Below, piece by piece: positions 1-8,631 of a DNA stretch of 29,548 nucleotides. Position 1 is the stretch's first letter. Every line of letters begins with the position of its first letter. Made by a program: the position numbers and the translations under genes. This DNA comes from Trueperaceae bacterium (GTDB lineage Bacteria; Deinococcota; Deinococci; Deinococcales; Trueperaceae), in contig JAABSI010000034.1 in NCBI GenBank assembly GCA_011390455.1, positions 1 through 29,548 of the forward strand, read 5' to 3'. The notes under the pieces were generated by a model. It searched no databases and had not been told where the DNA came from. It worked only from the letters and a program-made list of their open reading frames with translations.

Positions 1-506
1 AGAGCGGTCACCCGCATCCCCAGGCCCTGCAGCATCGGCACCAGCCGTCGGCCGATCGCGCCGTAGCCCAGCAGCAGCGCCTCGCGCTCGGCGAGGTGGA
101 CCGAGGGCTCCGGGTGGCGGCGATCGCCCCAGTCGCCGCGCCGCAGCGCGGCGTCGTGCGGGGCGAGGCGGTGGGCGGCGGCGAGCAGGAGCGCCAGCGC
201 GTGCTGGGCGACGAAGGGGGCGTTGTAGTGGGCGTTGTGCAGCGTGAGCCCCGGGCGCTCGCGCACGGCCGCCCCGAGGGTCGGGGGGAGGCCCGCGAAC
301 GGGAAGATCACGTGCGTCAGGGCGGCGCCGTCGAGCAGCGCGCTCGGGCGCGCGTCGACGAGGACATCGACCTCGTCGCGGTGCGCGAGCGCGCGCTCGA
401 GGTCGGTCTCGATCGTCAAGCGGACGCCGTCCGGGAGCAGGTCGGGGCCCGGCACCGGGTCGGGGGGGAGGGCGCGCCAGAGCACGCGGAGCGGGGTGGA
501 GGCCAT
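1..506 (-). CDS. D-isomer-specific 2-hydroxyacid dehydrogenase, partial (N-terminal part)
   Basis: The gene runs off the left edge, so only about 168 N-terminal residues are present, read from an ATG at 506. The visible part has the family's order: a variable first substrate-domain segment, a stretch LHNAHYNAPFVAQHALALLL at about residues 90-110 that fits the conserved helix before the NAD domain, then the dinucleotide-binding glycine motif GYGAIGR around residue 148. Enzymes of this family reduce 2-keto acids or oxidise D-2-hydroxyacids (lactate, glycerate, phosphoglycerate types) with NAD(P) in the cytoplasm. The catalytic Arg/Glu/His residues lie beyond the edge, so the substrate cannot be assigned. 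It sits 31 bases downstream of the FAD oxidoreductase on the same strand and is probably co-transcribed with it. Confidence 0.85.
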   Translation of the reverse strand, partial: MASTPLRVLWRALPPDPVPGPDLLPDGVRLTIETDLERALAHRDEVDVLVDARPSALLDGAALTHVIFPFAGLPPTLGAAVRERPGLTLHNAHYNAPFVAQHALALLLAAAHRLAPHDAALRRGDWGDRRHPEPSVHLAEREALLLGYGAIGRRLVPMLQGLGMRVTA

Positions 507-537
507 GCGCCATCATGGCCCGCTTCGGGGCCCGAGG

Positions 538-1698
538 TCAGACCACCCGCGCCTCGTCCGCCCGCGCGCCGCTCGTGGAGCGCCCGAAGCGGGCCGGATC
601 GAAGGGGGTCAGGTCGAAGCCGCCGTCGCCGCCGGTCATCAGCGCATCGGCGATCGCGGCGCCGGTCGCCGGTGCGTGCTGGACGCCATGCCCCGAGAAG
701 CCGGCGGCGTGCCACAGACCGGGGGCGTCGGGCGCCTCGCCGATGGCGGGCAAGTGGTCGGGCGTGACCTCGTACCAACCCCACCAGCTCGCGCGCCGGT
801 CGAGGCGCGCGCGCTCCAGGAACGGGAAGCGGGGCAGCGCCGCCTCGAGGGTCGCCTCGAACCACGCCCAATCCACGCCTTCGCGTTCGCCCGCGGGCTC
901 CGCCGGATTCGACCGACCGAGCAGCACGCGCTCGCCCTCGGAGCGCCACCAGACGCCGGTCGCCGCGTCGACGACCAACGGCGTCGGGAACGGCAGACCG
1001 TCGACGGGGGCGGTGACGAAGACGTCGCGCCGCGACGCGACCACGGGGAGGCGCGCGCCGGCGAGCGCCGCGAGGGCGCCCGCCTGCGGGCCCGCGGCGT
1101 TGACCACGCGATCGACCGCCAACGTCCCGGCCGCGGTCGCGACGCGCCACCCGCCGCCGCGCGCGTCGAGGCCCGCGACCGCCTGACCGAGGCGGACCTC
1201 GGCGCCGAGCGCGCGCGCTCCGGCGAGGTAGCCGAGGGTGGCGGCGTGGGGGTCGAGCACGCCGTCGTCCGGCCCGAAGCTGCCCTCGGCCAGGCCGTCG
1301 CGGGCGACGTACGGGGCGTGGGCCGCGAGCTCGGCGAGCGACCAGCGCTCGACGCGGGCGCCTTCCTCGACCTGCATCGCGCGGTCGCGCGCCCAGCGCG
1401 CCTCCTCGCCGGGGGGCACGAGGAAGAGGTAGCCGACCCGGCGGAAGGCCGCGTCGGCGCCCACCTCACGATCGAACGCGGCGAAGCGATCAGCCCCGAA
1501 GCGCGAGAAGCGCACGTTGGCGCGGAGCGAGAACTGGTGCCGCAAGCCGGCGGCGGAGCGACCGGTCGAGCCCGTGGCCGGCGCGTCCGCGCGTTCGAAG
1601 ACGGTGACCCGGGCGCCGCGTCGCGCGAGCGACCAGGCGATGGCGGCGCCGACGATGCCGGCCCCGATGACCGCGACGTGAAGCGTCCGGGACGTCAT
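538..1698 (-). CDS. FAD-dependent oxidoreductase, DAO (glycine/D-amino-acid oxidase) family
   Basis: A protein of about 386 residues that starts almost directly with the FAD-binding Rossmann motif (HVAVIGAGIVGAAIAW, ending in the acidic FE that binds the ADP ribose). It ends with the family's second FAD-contacting segment, AGFSGHGVQHAPATG. Members oxidise amines such as sarcosine, glycine, proline or D-amino acids, passing electrons to oxygen or to a carrier; the substrate is not decided here. The frame stays open to 1737, but I prefer the ATG at 1698. It places the Rossmann strand at the N terminus and lies 7 bases after a TAGGAT box (1711-1706, minus strand), suggesting a leaderless message. 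It is divergent from hisD and probably forms an operon with the 2-hydroxyacid dehydrogenase. Confidence 0.88.
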   Translation of the reverse strand: MTSRTLHVAVIGAGIVGAAIAWSLARRGARVTVFERADAPATGSTGRSAAGLRHQFSLRANVRFSRFGADRFAAFDREVGADAAFRRVGYLFLVPPGEEARWARDRAMQVEEGARVERWSLAELAAHAPYVARDGLAEGSFGPDDGVLDPHAATLGYLAGARALGAEVRLGQAVAGLDARGGGWRVATAAGTLAVDRVVNAAGPQAGALAALAGARLPVVASRRDVFVTAPVDGLPFPTPLVVDAATGVWWRSEGERVLLGRSNPAEPAGEREGVDWAWFEATLEAALPRFPFLERARLDRRASWWGWYEVTPDHLPAIGEAPDAPGLWHAAGFSGHGVQHAPATGAAIADALMTGGDGGFDLTPFDPARFGRSTSGARADEARVV

Positions 1699-1705
1699 GC
1701 GGGGC

Positions 1706-1734
1706 ATCCTACCCTCGGCGTGCGACGGTAGACT
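1706..1734. promoter_or_regulatory. Divergent -10 boxes for the FAD oxidoreductase and hisD
   Basis: Between the two divergent genes lie only 44 bases. On the minus strand TAGGAT (1711-1706) ends 7 bases before the oxidoreductase ATG. On the plus strand TAGACT (1729-1734) ends 8 bases before the hisD ATG at 1743. Neither start has a convincing Shine-Dalgarno sequence at normal spacing. Both boxes fit TAnnnT and would put transcription start at or within a few bases of the start codon, as in leaderless genes. Recognisable -35 boxes are lacking, so the call rests on the symmetry of the two sites. Confidence 0.45.
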
Positions 1735-1742
1735 CACGCGTG

Positions 1743-3017
1743 ATGCGCTTCTATGAGGGCCCCCAAGCGGCGATCGACGCCTTCCGAAACCGCCGCAGCG
1801 CGCAGACCGACCCCGAGCGACGCGCCGTGGTCGACCGGCTGCTCGCGGACGTCCGCGCGCGCGGCGACGCCGCGGTGTTCGAGGCGACCGAACGGTTCGA
1901 TCGGGTGCGGCTCGACGCGCTCGAGCTCCCGAGCGACCGGCGCCGGGCGCTGGCGGCGGAGGTCCCGCCGGAGCTCGCGGCCGCCATCGACCGCTCGATC
2001 GCGCGCGTGCGCACGTTCCACGAACACCAACCCAAAGAGGGGTTCCTGACCGCCGGCGCCGACGGCGTGCTCGGGCAGTTGCCGCGCCCCCTCGATCGGG
2101 TGGCGTGCTACGTCCCGAGCGGCGCCGCGACGCTCGCGAGCTCGCTGGTGATGACCGCCGTGCCGGCCCAGGTGGCGGGGGTCGACGACGTCGTCGTCGC
2201 GACCCCGCCGCGCGCCGACGGTGGCGTCGATCCCGCGGTCGCGTACGTGGCCGAGGCGCTGGGCCTGGGCGCCGTCTACCGCATGGGCGGCGCCCAGGCC
2301 ATCGGGGCGCTCGCGTACGGCACGGCGAGCGTGCCGCGGGTCGACAAGATCGTCGGCCCCGGCTCGGCGTGGGTCGTGATCGCGATGGCGGCGGTGTTCG
2401 GCGAGGTGGGCATCGCTTCGCTCCCCGGACCGACCGAGACGCTCGTGGTGGCCGACGGCACGGCCGACCCCGAGCACGTGGCGGCCGACCTGCTCGCCCA
2501 GGCCGAGCACGACGAGGCGGTGCCGGTGCTGGTGACCAGCGATCGCTCGCTGTGGTCGCGGGTCGAGGTGGTGCTCGAGCGCCGGCTCGCCACCCTCCCG
2601 ACCGAGGCCACGGCGCGCGCCAGCCTCGAGGAGCGCGGCGCCGTGGTCTTCGTCGCTTCGGTCGCCGAGGCGATCGACGTCGCGAACGCCTTCGCGTCCG
2701 AGCACCTGTGCCTGCTCGTCGAGGACCCGTGGGCGTGGGTGGGCGCCGTCCGGCACGCCGGCGGGCTGTTCGTCGGGGCGTCGTCGCTCGAGGCGCTCGG
2801 CGATTACGTCGCGGGCCCCTCGCACGTGATGCCCACGGGGGGCACCGCCCGCTTCACGAGCGCGATCAACGTGCGCGACTTCCAGCGCCTCATCCCGGTC
2901 GTGGGCCTGACCGCCGCGGGCGCGCGCGCGATCGGCCCGGCGGCGGTCCGCTTCGCGCGCGCGGAGGGGCTCGAGGCCCACGCGCAGGCGGTGGAGGCGC
3001 GCTTGGACGAGCGATGA
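1743..3017 (+). CDS. hisD: Histidinol dehydrogenase
   Basis: Zinc enzyme for the last two steps of histidine synthesis, L-histidinol to L-histidine with two NAD+ (EC 1.1.1.23). The 424 residues match the normal family length. Conserved blocks are in order: RVACYVPSGAATLASS, GPTETLVVAD, QAEHDEAVPVL, SEHLCL and GPSHVMPTGG. Numbered from the ATG at 1743, the expected zinc ligands are Q253, H256, D354 and H413, and the catalytic pair is E320/H321, all present. A GTG at 1740 immediately precedes this ATG and could be the start instead. No other his gene is in the window, so this is an isolated member of the pathway. Its stop overlaps the next start (ATGA), so the YdcF-like gene is translationally coupled to it. 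Confidence 0.96.
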   Translation: MRFYEGPQAAIDAFRNRRSAQTDPERRAVVDRLLADVRARGDAAVFEATERFDRVRLDALELPSDRRRALAAEVPPELAAAIDRSIARVRTFHEHQPKEGFLTAGADGVLGQLPRPLDRVACYVPSGAATLASSLVMTAVPAQVAGVDDVVVATPPRADGGVDPAVAYVAEALGLGAVYRMGGAQAIGALAYGTASVPRVDKIVGPGSAWVVIAMAAVFGEVGIASLPGPTETLVVADGTADPEHVAADLLAQAEHDEAVPVLVTSDRSLWSRVEVVLERRLATLPTEATARASLEERGAVVFVASVAEAIDVANAFASEHLCLLVEDPWAWVGAVRHAGGLFVGASSLEALGDYVAGPSHVMPTGGTARFTSAINVRDFQRLIPVVGLTAAGARAIGPAAVRFARAEGLEAHAQAVEARLDER

Positions 3018-3622
3018 GCCGGGGCGTCGCGCCGCTCACGATCTTGGCGCTGGCGCCGCTCTTGCTGCTCGTCCCCTTCGTAGCGACCTTCGCGACGGTG
3101 CTGCGCGCACCGGGCCTCGACGTCCGCGACGTGGCCGCCTGGACGTCGATCGCCGGGGTCGCGTGCCCGGCGGAGGCGATCGTCGTCATGGGCGCGGCGC
3201 AGTACGACGGGACCCCCTCGGCCGCCCTCGCACGGCGCCTGCAGGGGGCGGCGCACCTCTACGCTGCGGGGTGCGCACCGTCCGTCGTCGTCTCGGGCGG
3301 CAGCCGCCCCGGCGACCGCACCAGCGAGGGCGAGGCGGGCGTGGCCTGGCTCGCCGCGCACGGGGTGCCCGCCGAGGCGTTGCGGGCGGAGACGCGCGCG
3401 ACCACGAGCGTCGAGAACCTGCGCTTCGCGATGGACGTGGCGCCCGAGGGGCGCTGGGTGGTCGTGACGGACGACGTGCATGCGTTGCGGACGGGGATCG
3501 CGGCCGAACGCCTGGGGATCGACGCGGCCACGGTCGGGGTCCGGACCCGGGGGGACCGGATCCGGTACGCGTGGCGGGAGTCGGTCGCGATCCTCGCTTA
3601 CCGCTTGGGCGCGTTCCGCTGA
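3014..3622 (+). CDS. YdcF/ElyC-like DUF218 membrane protein
   Basis: A 202-residue protein with one N-terminal membrane segment (about residues 6-28) followed by a DUF218 domain. Visible family features are the first strand AIVVMGAAQYDGTPS, the helix with ARRLQGAAHLYAAG, the VVVSGG turn, the TRATTSVENLRF segment with conserved Asn, and VVVTDDVHALR, where relatives often have a histidine-containing version of the same loop. DUF218 proteins such as SanA, ElyC and YdcF act at the cell envelope; their biochemical activity is poorly known. The start ATG overlaps the hisD stop, which suggests coupled translation. Its last 25 bases overlap the 3' end of the convergent glycosyltransferase gene. Confidence 0.82.
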   Translation: MSRGVAPLTILALAPLLLLVPFVATFATVLRAPGLDVRDVAAWTSIAGVACPAEAIVVMGAAQYDGTPSAALARRLQGAAHLYAAGCAPSVVVSGGSRPGDRTSEGEAGVAWLAAHGVPAEALRAETRATTSVENLRFAMDVAPEGRWVVVTDDVHALRTGIAAERLGIDAATVGVRTRGDRIRYAWRESVAILAYRLGAFR

Positions 3623-4263
3623 CCCGCCTGCCGCAGCGCCTGGCGCAGGATCTCCCAGTACATGGTCCAGCGAACTTTCTGCCCACGCCACCAGCCGCGC
3701 TTCTCTTCCTTCATCACCTGCGAGACGCCGCGCAGCGACACGTCGCGGGTGCGCCACCGCTGTCGGCGTGCGTGCTCGGTGATCGCCACCTCGACGCCGT
3801 AGCGGCTCTCGTCCAGTCCGGGGACGGCCTGCAGCAGCTCGCGCCGGATGGCGCGTTGGCCGTTGAGGAGTGGCGCCATGTGTTGGGCGACGGTGGTCAT
3901 CCAGCGGCCCCCGTCGAAGACCCCCCGCGTCATGTCGACCGCCCCCTCGCGCACCGGTGCGGCCAGGGCCCGCACGTGGTCGGCGGTCAGGCCGGTGAGG
4001 TCCGCGTCGAGCAGCACCACGACGTCCTCGGCCCGGGCGTTCGCCGCTGCGGCCAATGCGCCCCCCTTGCCGACGTTCGCCTCGAGCCTCAGCACCTCGG
4101 CGCCGGCCGCGCGCGCCGCGTCCGCGGTGCCGTCGCGCGAACCGTCGTCGACCACCACGACGGGGCCGATCGCGGCCTCGGCCGCCACGCGCACGACCGT
4201 CGCGACCGTGTTCCGCTCCTCGTACGCCGGGATCACGACCACGCAGTCGAGGGGCGCGCTCAT
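3598..4263 (-). CDS. Family 2 glycosyltransferase
   Basis: A 221-residue GT-A fold enzyme that would transfer a sugar from a nucleotide-activated or lipid-activated donor. The N terminus shows VVIPAYEERNTV, then VVVDDGSRDGTAD for nucleotide binding, and LLDADLTG carrying the metal-binding DxD at about residue 100. Downstream, DESRYGVEVAITEHARRQ contains the acidic ExxI segment seen in dolichol-phosphate-sugar-synthase-like GT2 enzymes. There is no membrane helix, so it is a soluble or peripheral enzyme. It is the last gene of the dxr cluster; its ATG overlaps the rseP-like stop. Acceptor and donor cannot be read from the sequence. Confidence 0.87.
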   Translation of the reverse strand: MSAPLDCVVVIPAYEERNTVATVVRVAAEAAIGPVVVVDDGSRDGTADAARAAGAEVLRLEANVGKGGALAAAANARAEDVVVLLDADLTGLTADHVRALAAPVREGAVDMTRGVFDGGRWMTTVAQHMAPLLNGQRAIRRELLQAVPGLDESRYGVEVAITEHARRQRWRTRDVSLRGVSQVMKEEKRGWWRGQKVRWTMYWEILRQALRQAGQRNAPKR

Positions 4264-5348
4264 CCGCCGAGCAGTCCGCCGAGTTCCTGGACCGTGATCA
4301 GCACGATGAGCGCGAGGACCGCCGCGATCCCGACGAAGTGGAAGGCCTCTTCCTGGCCGGGTTTGAACGGGCGGCCGCGGATGGCGACGATCGTCGCGAG
4401 CAGCATCCGGCCCCCATCGAGGCCGGGGATGGGCAGGAGGTTGAACACGGCGAGCGAGAAGTTGATCAGCGCGGCCAGCAGCAGCACCGGCGCGAGCCCG
4501 ACCTGCGCCGCCTGACCGACCATGGTCACCATGCCCACCGGGCCGGCCACGTCCTCGTTCGGACGCCCGCTCAGCGCCGAGCCGAACCCGCGGACGAACC
4601 CGACCACCATCTCGGGGAAGACGCGGACCCCGAACGCCGCCGACTCCGCGAGCGCCGTGCCGAAGCCGACGCCGTCGACCTCGGCGGGCGTGAGTTGCAC
4701 CCCGAGCACCGGGGTGGCGCCTTCGGCGAGGTCGGTGGGGGGCCACGGCACCGTGAGGGTGCGCTCGGTGCCGGCTTCGTCGACCAGCACCAGGGTCAGC
4801 TCGTCGGCCCCCTGGATGGCCGCGACGGCCTGATCGGGCGTGGGGTCGACGGTGCCGCCGATCGCGGCCAGCCGTTCGCCGGCGCGGATGCCGACCGATT
4901 CGGCCAGCGAGTCTTCGGCGACGCCCGCGACGACCGTGCCCCGCACGTTCGGCGCCTCCCCGGTCACGACCTCCCGGTACGTGGGCGCCAGCACGACGGC
5001 CACGGCGAGGAGCACGATGCCGAGCGCGTAGTTCGCGACCACGCCGCCGACCAGCACCCAGAGCTTCTGGTGGAGCGGGCGCACCGCCAAGCCCTCGTCC
5101 GGATGGGCGAGCGAGCCGTCCTCGTTCACCTTCGCGGCCATGCCCGGAAGGTCCACGTAGCCCCCGAGCGGCAGCAGCGAGAGCCGCCATTCGGTCCCCT
5201 GCCAGCGCCAGCGGGCGATCACGGGGCCCATCCCGATGCTGAACGCACGGACGGGGAGGCCCACGCTCCGGGCGTTGGCGTAGTGGGCGAGTTCGTGCAC
5301 CAGCACCGCCGTCAGCAGGACGGTCACGAAGACGACGGCGGTCAGCAC
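4260..5348 (-). CDS. rseP: RseP-type site-2 protease (M50) with PDZ domain
   Basis: Intramembrane zinc metalloprotease of 362 residues, close to family length. The first membrane helix carries HELAHY (H18, E19, H22). A PDZ-like region covers roughly residues 120-210 (GVAEDSLAESVGIRAGERLAAIGG), and the third zinc ligand lies in NLLPIPGLDGGR near residue 310, followed by a final helix. Such proteins cut membrane-anchored anti-sigma factors or remnant signal peptides. The start is GTG; upstream in frame no better start is found before the preceding gene. Position downstream of dxr is a widely conserved bacterial arrangement. The gene symbol reflects family, not a proven sigma-E-type pathway. Confidence 0.93.
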   Translation of the reverse strand: MLTAVVFVTVLLTAVLVHELAHYANARSVGLPVRAFSIGMGPVIARWRWQGTEWRLSLLPLGGYVDLPGMAAKVNEDGSLAHPDEGLAVRPLHQKLWVLVGGVVANYALGIVLLAVAVVLAPTYREVVTGEAPNVRGTVVAGVAEDSLAESVGIRAGERLAAIGGTVDPTPDQAVAAIQGADELTLVLVDEAGTERTLTVPWPPTDLAEGATPVLGVQLTPAEVDGVGFGTALAESAAFGVRVFPEMVVGFVRGFGSALSGRPNEDVAGPVGMVTMVGQAAQVGLAPVLLLAALINFSLAVFNLLPIPGLDGGRMLLATIVAIRGRPFKPGQEEAFHFVGIAAVLALIVLITVQELGGLLGG

Positions 5349-5378
5349 GGACGGGATCTCGGCAGGTGCAGCATGCGC

Positions 5379-6542
5379 TCAGTCTGCCATGGGGTCGGGT
5401 CGCTTCGTGGTCGCGCCGCCACCATCGCCGGGGCGCCCCGCGTCGGCGCTCTGGAGCCAGCGCACGACGTCGGCTTTGGTCAGCATCCCCACGAGCCGTC
5501 CGTCGCCGTCGACGACCGCGAAGCGGCCCGCGGTCGTGCTCGCGAGCTGGCGGACCGTCGCCTCGAGGTCGGCGTCCGCGCGCACGGTCTCGACCGGACG
5601 CATCAGGTCGGCGGCGCTGGTGGCGTCCTCGACCCCGTCGAGGTCGTCGGCCCGCACGATCCCCAGCGGCGCGCCGTCCACGGCGATCACCGGGTACGCG
5701 GTGTGGTGGCGGAAGGCGCGCAGCCGGCGCAGCTGCCCGGCCGTCCAGGCGAGGTCGACGGTGATGGGCTCGGCGGTCATGGCGTCGCGCACGCGGCGCC
5801 CCTCGAAGGCCCGACGCGCGCGGGCGGCCCCGACCTCCGCGCGGCCCGCGGCGTCGATGAAGAAGGCGATCGCGAGGAGGAAGACCTGGAAGGTGAGGAA
5901 GCCGTAGACCCCGAGGGCGATCGCCACCGCGCGGCTCACGGCGGCGGCGGCGGTCGTCGCGCGCGCGTCTCCGAGGGGGATGGCGAGCAGCGACCGGAGC
6001 ACCCGTCCGCCGTCGAGCGGCAGCGCCGGGAGCAGGTTGAAGAGCGCCAAGCCCGCGTTCGTGATCGCCAGGTAACTGACGACGAAGGCCGCCCCGCCGG
6101 CGACCGCATCGGCGCGCAGGAGCGCCGCCAGGATCAGCGAGAGCAGCGCGCTGGTGATCGGACCGACGATCGCCACGACCGCCTCGGCCCCGCGCCGGCG
6201 CGGCATCTCGTCGAGCTGCGCCACGCCGCCGAGGAACCAGAGCGTGATGCGCAGCGTCTTCACGCCGTACGCGCGTGCCACCAGCGCGTGGCCGAGCTCG
6301 TGGATCAGCACGCTCGCGAACAGGCCGAGCGCCCCGGCCGCACCGAGCAGCCACGGCGTGGCGCCGCGGGTGAGCGGTTCGGGGTCCAGCACGATCCCGA
6401 GGCCGCCGAGCAGTTCGGCGTAGGCGGCGACCTGGGAGCCGATCAGCCACGCGAACAGCGGCAGCACGAGGGCGAAGGTCGGGTCGAGCTCGATCGGTAC
6501 GCCGAACGGCCGGAAGGGCAGGCGCCAGCCGCGGCCGAGCAT
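5379..6542 (-). CDS. M50 site-2 protease with C-terminal CBS pair (SpoIVFB/Rip3-like)
   Basis: A second, different intramembrane metalloprotease, 387 residues. It has about six membrane segments, with HELGH at H81-E82-H85 and the third ligand in NLLPALPLDGGR near residue 180. It lacks the PDZ domain of the neighbouring RseP. Instead residues from about 260 to 365 form a CBS pair (RVRDAMTAEPITV, AYPVIAVDGAPLGIV, LVGMLTKADVVRWL), a module that binds adenine nucleotides and regulates attached enzymes. This matches the Rip3/SpoIVFB-like group. The ATG overlaps the dxr stop by one base, and rseP follows after 30 bases, so both proteases are made from the same message. The cytoplasmic tail ends in a Gly/Asp-rich stretch of no clear function. 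Confidence 0.92.
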   Translation of the reverse strand: MLGRGWRLPFRPFGVPIELDPTFALVLPLFAWLIGSQVAAYAELLGGLGIVLDPEPLTRGATPWLLGAAGALGLFASVLIHELGHALVARAYGVKTLRITLWFLGGVAQLDEMPRRRGAEAVVAIVGPITSALLSLILAALLRADAVAGGAAFVVSYLAITNAGLALFNLLPALPLDGGRVLRSLLAIPLGDARATTAAAAVSRAVAIALGVYGFLTFQVFLLAIAFFIDAAGRAEVGAARARRAFEGRRVRDAMTAEPITVDLAWTAGQLRRLRAFRHHTAYPVIAVDGAPLGIVRADDLDGVEDATSAADLMRPVETVRADADLEATVRQLASTTAGRFAVVDGDGRLVGMLTKADVVRWLQSADAGRPGDGGGATTKRPDPMAD

Positions 6543-7735
6543 CAGTGGTCGGCCCGGACGGCTCGAGCGATCGCCTCGACCGCCCGCGCGCGGGCGTCGC
6601 CGTCGATCGGCGCCAGGTCGTCCCACCCGGGGGCAGCGCCTTCGGCATGGTCGAGCGCGTCGTCGAGCACGCGGGCGATGCCCGTGAAGGGGAGTTGGCC
6701 GGTCAGGAACGCGGCGACGGCGACCTCGTCCGCCGCGTTGAGGCGCACCGGGGCATCGCCGCCGGCATGGCCGGCCGCGTACGCCGCGGCGAGCGCCGGG
6801 AAGCGGACCAGGTCGGGGCGATGGAAGGTCCACGTCCCTTCGAGCGGCAGCGGCGCCAACGGCACCGGCGGACGGTCGGGGGCGTGGAGGGCGTACTGGA
6901 TCGGGAGGCGCATGTCGTGGGCGCCGATCTGCGCCTTGATCGATCCGTCGCGGAAGCGCACGAGCGCGTGGACGAGCGACTGCGGGTGCACGACCACCTC
7001 GATGCGCTCCAGCGGCATGCGGAACAGGTAGGCCGCCTCGAGCACCTCGAGCCCCTTGTTGAAGAGCGTCGCGGAGTCGATCGTCACCTTGGGCCCCATG
7101 CGCCACGTCGGGTGCGCGAGCGCCTGCTCGGGCGTGACGGCCGAGAGGTCGGCGGGCCCCTCGCGGAACGGGCCGCCGGACGCGGTCAGCACGAGCGCCG
7201 CCACGCCCTCTCGGGGCTCGCCGAGCAGCGTCTGGTACAGCCCCGCGTGCTCGGAGTCCACCGGCGTCAGGCGCGCACCGTGGGCTTCGACCTCGGCCCA
7301 CACGAGCGCGCCCGCGCAGACCATCGCCTCCTTGTTGGCCAGCGCCACGTGGCGACCCGCGCGCAGCGCGGCGCGCGTGGGGGCCAGCCCACGGAAGCCC
7401 GGGATGGCGGCCACCACGACGTCGGCCTCCATGGCCGCGACCTCGGCGGCACCGTCCTCGCCGACGACGAGCCGCGTCCCCGCGGGCAATCGGGGCCGCA
7501 CGGCGGTGGCGACGTCGGCGTCGCAGGCGACCAAGCGCGGCCGCCAACGTTGGGCCTGCGCGACCAGGAGGTCGACGTTCCGGCCCGCCGCCAGACCGAC
7601 GATCTGGTGCCCCTGCCACTGGGCGACGTCGAGCGTCTGGGTGCCGATCGAACCGGTGGAGCCGAGCACGGCCAGCCGCAGCGGTCCGGCATCGTTCGGA
7701 AGGGGTTGGCCGAGCGCGTCGTGGCTGGATCGCAT
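6542..7735 (-). CDS. dxr: 1-deoxy-D-xylulose 5-phosphate reductoisomerase
   Basis: Converts DXP to 2-C-methyl-D-erythritol 4-phosphate with NADPH, the first committed step of the MEP isoprenoid pathway. The 397 residues match the family. Signature elements are in order: NADPH site [20 protein letters not shown], metal-binding [15 protein letters not shown], the flexible loop HPTWRMGPK, and [16 protein letters not shown] with the second metal-binding glutamate. I chose the ATG at 7735; the reading frame is open further upstream to 8008, but that part is Arg/Pro-rich, unlike the family, and would run across the divergent intergenic region. First gene of the four-gene minus-strand cluster. Confidence 0.96.
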   Translation of the reverse strand: MRSSHDALGQPLPNDAGPLRLAVLGSTGSIGTQTLDVAQWQGHQIVGLAAGRNVDLLVAQAQRWRPRLVACDADVATAVRPRLPAGTRLVVGEDGAAEVAAMEADVVVAAIPGFRGLAPTRAALRAGRHVALANKEAMVCAGALVWAEVEAHGARLTPVDSEHAGLYQTLLGEPREGVAALVLTASGGPFREGPADLSAVTPEQALAHPTWRMGPKVTIDSATLFNKGLEVLEAAYLFRMPLERIEVVVHPQSLVHALVRFRDGSIKAQIGAHDMRLPIQYALHAPDRPPVPLAPLPLEGTWTFHRPDLVRFPALAAAYAAGHAGGDAPVRLNAADEVAVAAFLTGQLPFTGIARVLDDALDHAEGAAPGWDDLAPIDGDARARAVEAIARAVRADH

Positions 7736-7946
7736 GCCGGCATCATGCCACGGGCTCCGGCGGGGGCCCGAGCGCGACGCGTCCTCCACGCGGCTGCCAC
7801 GAGGCCGCGCGGGTCGCGCGGGGTAGGGGCAGCGCGGTCGAGTTGGTATCGTGCGGGCGATCCCGGAACCGTCCCCGTGCCCCGGCGCCTCGCGACCGGC
7901 GCCGCGCGGCTGCGGCGCCCGCCCAGGGCTCCGGCGAGGAGGAACC

Positions 7947-8576
7947 ATGTTGGTGCGCGATTGGATGACCGCCGACCCGCAGACCGTGACCGCCGCGACG
8001 CCCGTCATGGAGGCGATGCAGCGATTGCGCGACGGCGGCTACCGCCGGTTGCCGGTGGTGCGCGACGGCAAGCTCGTCGGCATCGTCACCGACCGGGACC
8101 TCAAGGAGGCGACGCCGTCGAAGGCGACGAGCCTCTCGGTCTACGAGTTGAACTACCTGCTGTCGAAGCTGACGATCAAGGAGGTCATGACCGCGCCCGT
8201 CATGACGATCGGCCCCGACGACGCGATCGAAGAGGCCGCCCTGGTCATGGAGACCCACCGGGTCTCGGGTCTGCCGGTCGTGGACCACGGGAAGCTGGTC
8301 GGCATCCTGACGATCACCGATCTGTTGCGCGCCTTCGTGCGCTTCCTGGGCCTGCGGGAGGGCGGCACGCGGGTGACCGTCGACTTGCCCGACGAGCCGG
8401 GCGTCCTCGCGCGGGCGGCCGAGGCGGCGCCCCCCTCGAACGTGGTGGCCGTGGTGACGGCGGGCGTGAGCGAGGGCCACCGCCGGCGGCTGGTGCTGCG
8501 GGTGGCCGGGGAGGGCGCCGAAGGCTTCCCCGATCGCCTGAAGGCGAAGGGGATCGAGGTGCGCGACGTCCGCTGA
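7947..8576 (+). CDS. CBS pair plus ACT domain protein (AcuB-like)
   Basis: A 209-residue cytoplasmic sensor-type protein. Residues 1-60 and about 75-130 form a CBS pair ([61 protein letters not shown]). From about residue 140 an ACT domain follows ([18 protein letters not shown]). This is the AcuB-type arrangement; CBS pairs bind adenine nucleotides and ACT domains bind small ligands such as amino acids, so a metabolite-responsive regulator of another protein is likely. The start at 7947 is chosen because a strong GAGGAGG stands 4 bases upstream; a GTG at 7851 would add 32 Pro/Gly/Arg-rich residues foreign to the family. The 211-base gap to dxr on the left holds the divergent starts and no further gene; a TATCGT box at 7847-7852 is a weak -10 candidate. 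Confidence 0.9.
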   Translation: MLVRDWMTADPQTVTAATPVMEAMQRLRDGGYRRLPVVRDGKLVGIVTDRDLKEATPSKATSLSVYELNYLLSKLTIKEVMTAPVMTIGPDDAIEEAALVMETHRVSGLPVVDHGKLVGILTITDLLRAFVRFLGLREGGTRVTVDLPDEPGVLARAAEAAPPSNVVAVVTAGVSEGHRRRLVLRVAGEGAEGFPDRLKAKGIEVRDVR

Positions 8577-8631
8577 GGGGGGTGGCCGCACCCTCGCCGC
8601 GGCGCTGACGGCGGCGGCCCGCGGGGGTCGG

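Noticed and set aside
235..1731. Long plus-strand open frame of 498 codons opposite the FAD oxidoreductase
   Set aside because: Arg/Ala/Gly-rich without family motifs; it is the high-GC shadow of the minus-strand oxidoreductase, whose Rossmann motif is clear.
4056..7031. 991-codon plus-strand open frame across the dxr cluster
   Set aside because: Composition is typical of antisense frames in GC-rich DNA (His/Asp/Arg/Gly-rich) and the minus strand holds four recognisable genes there.
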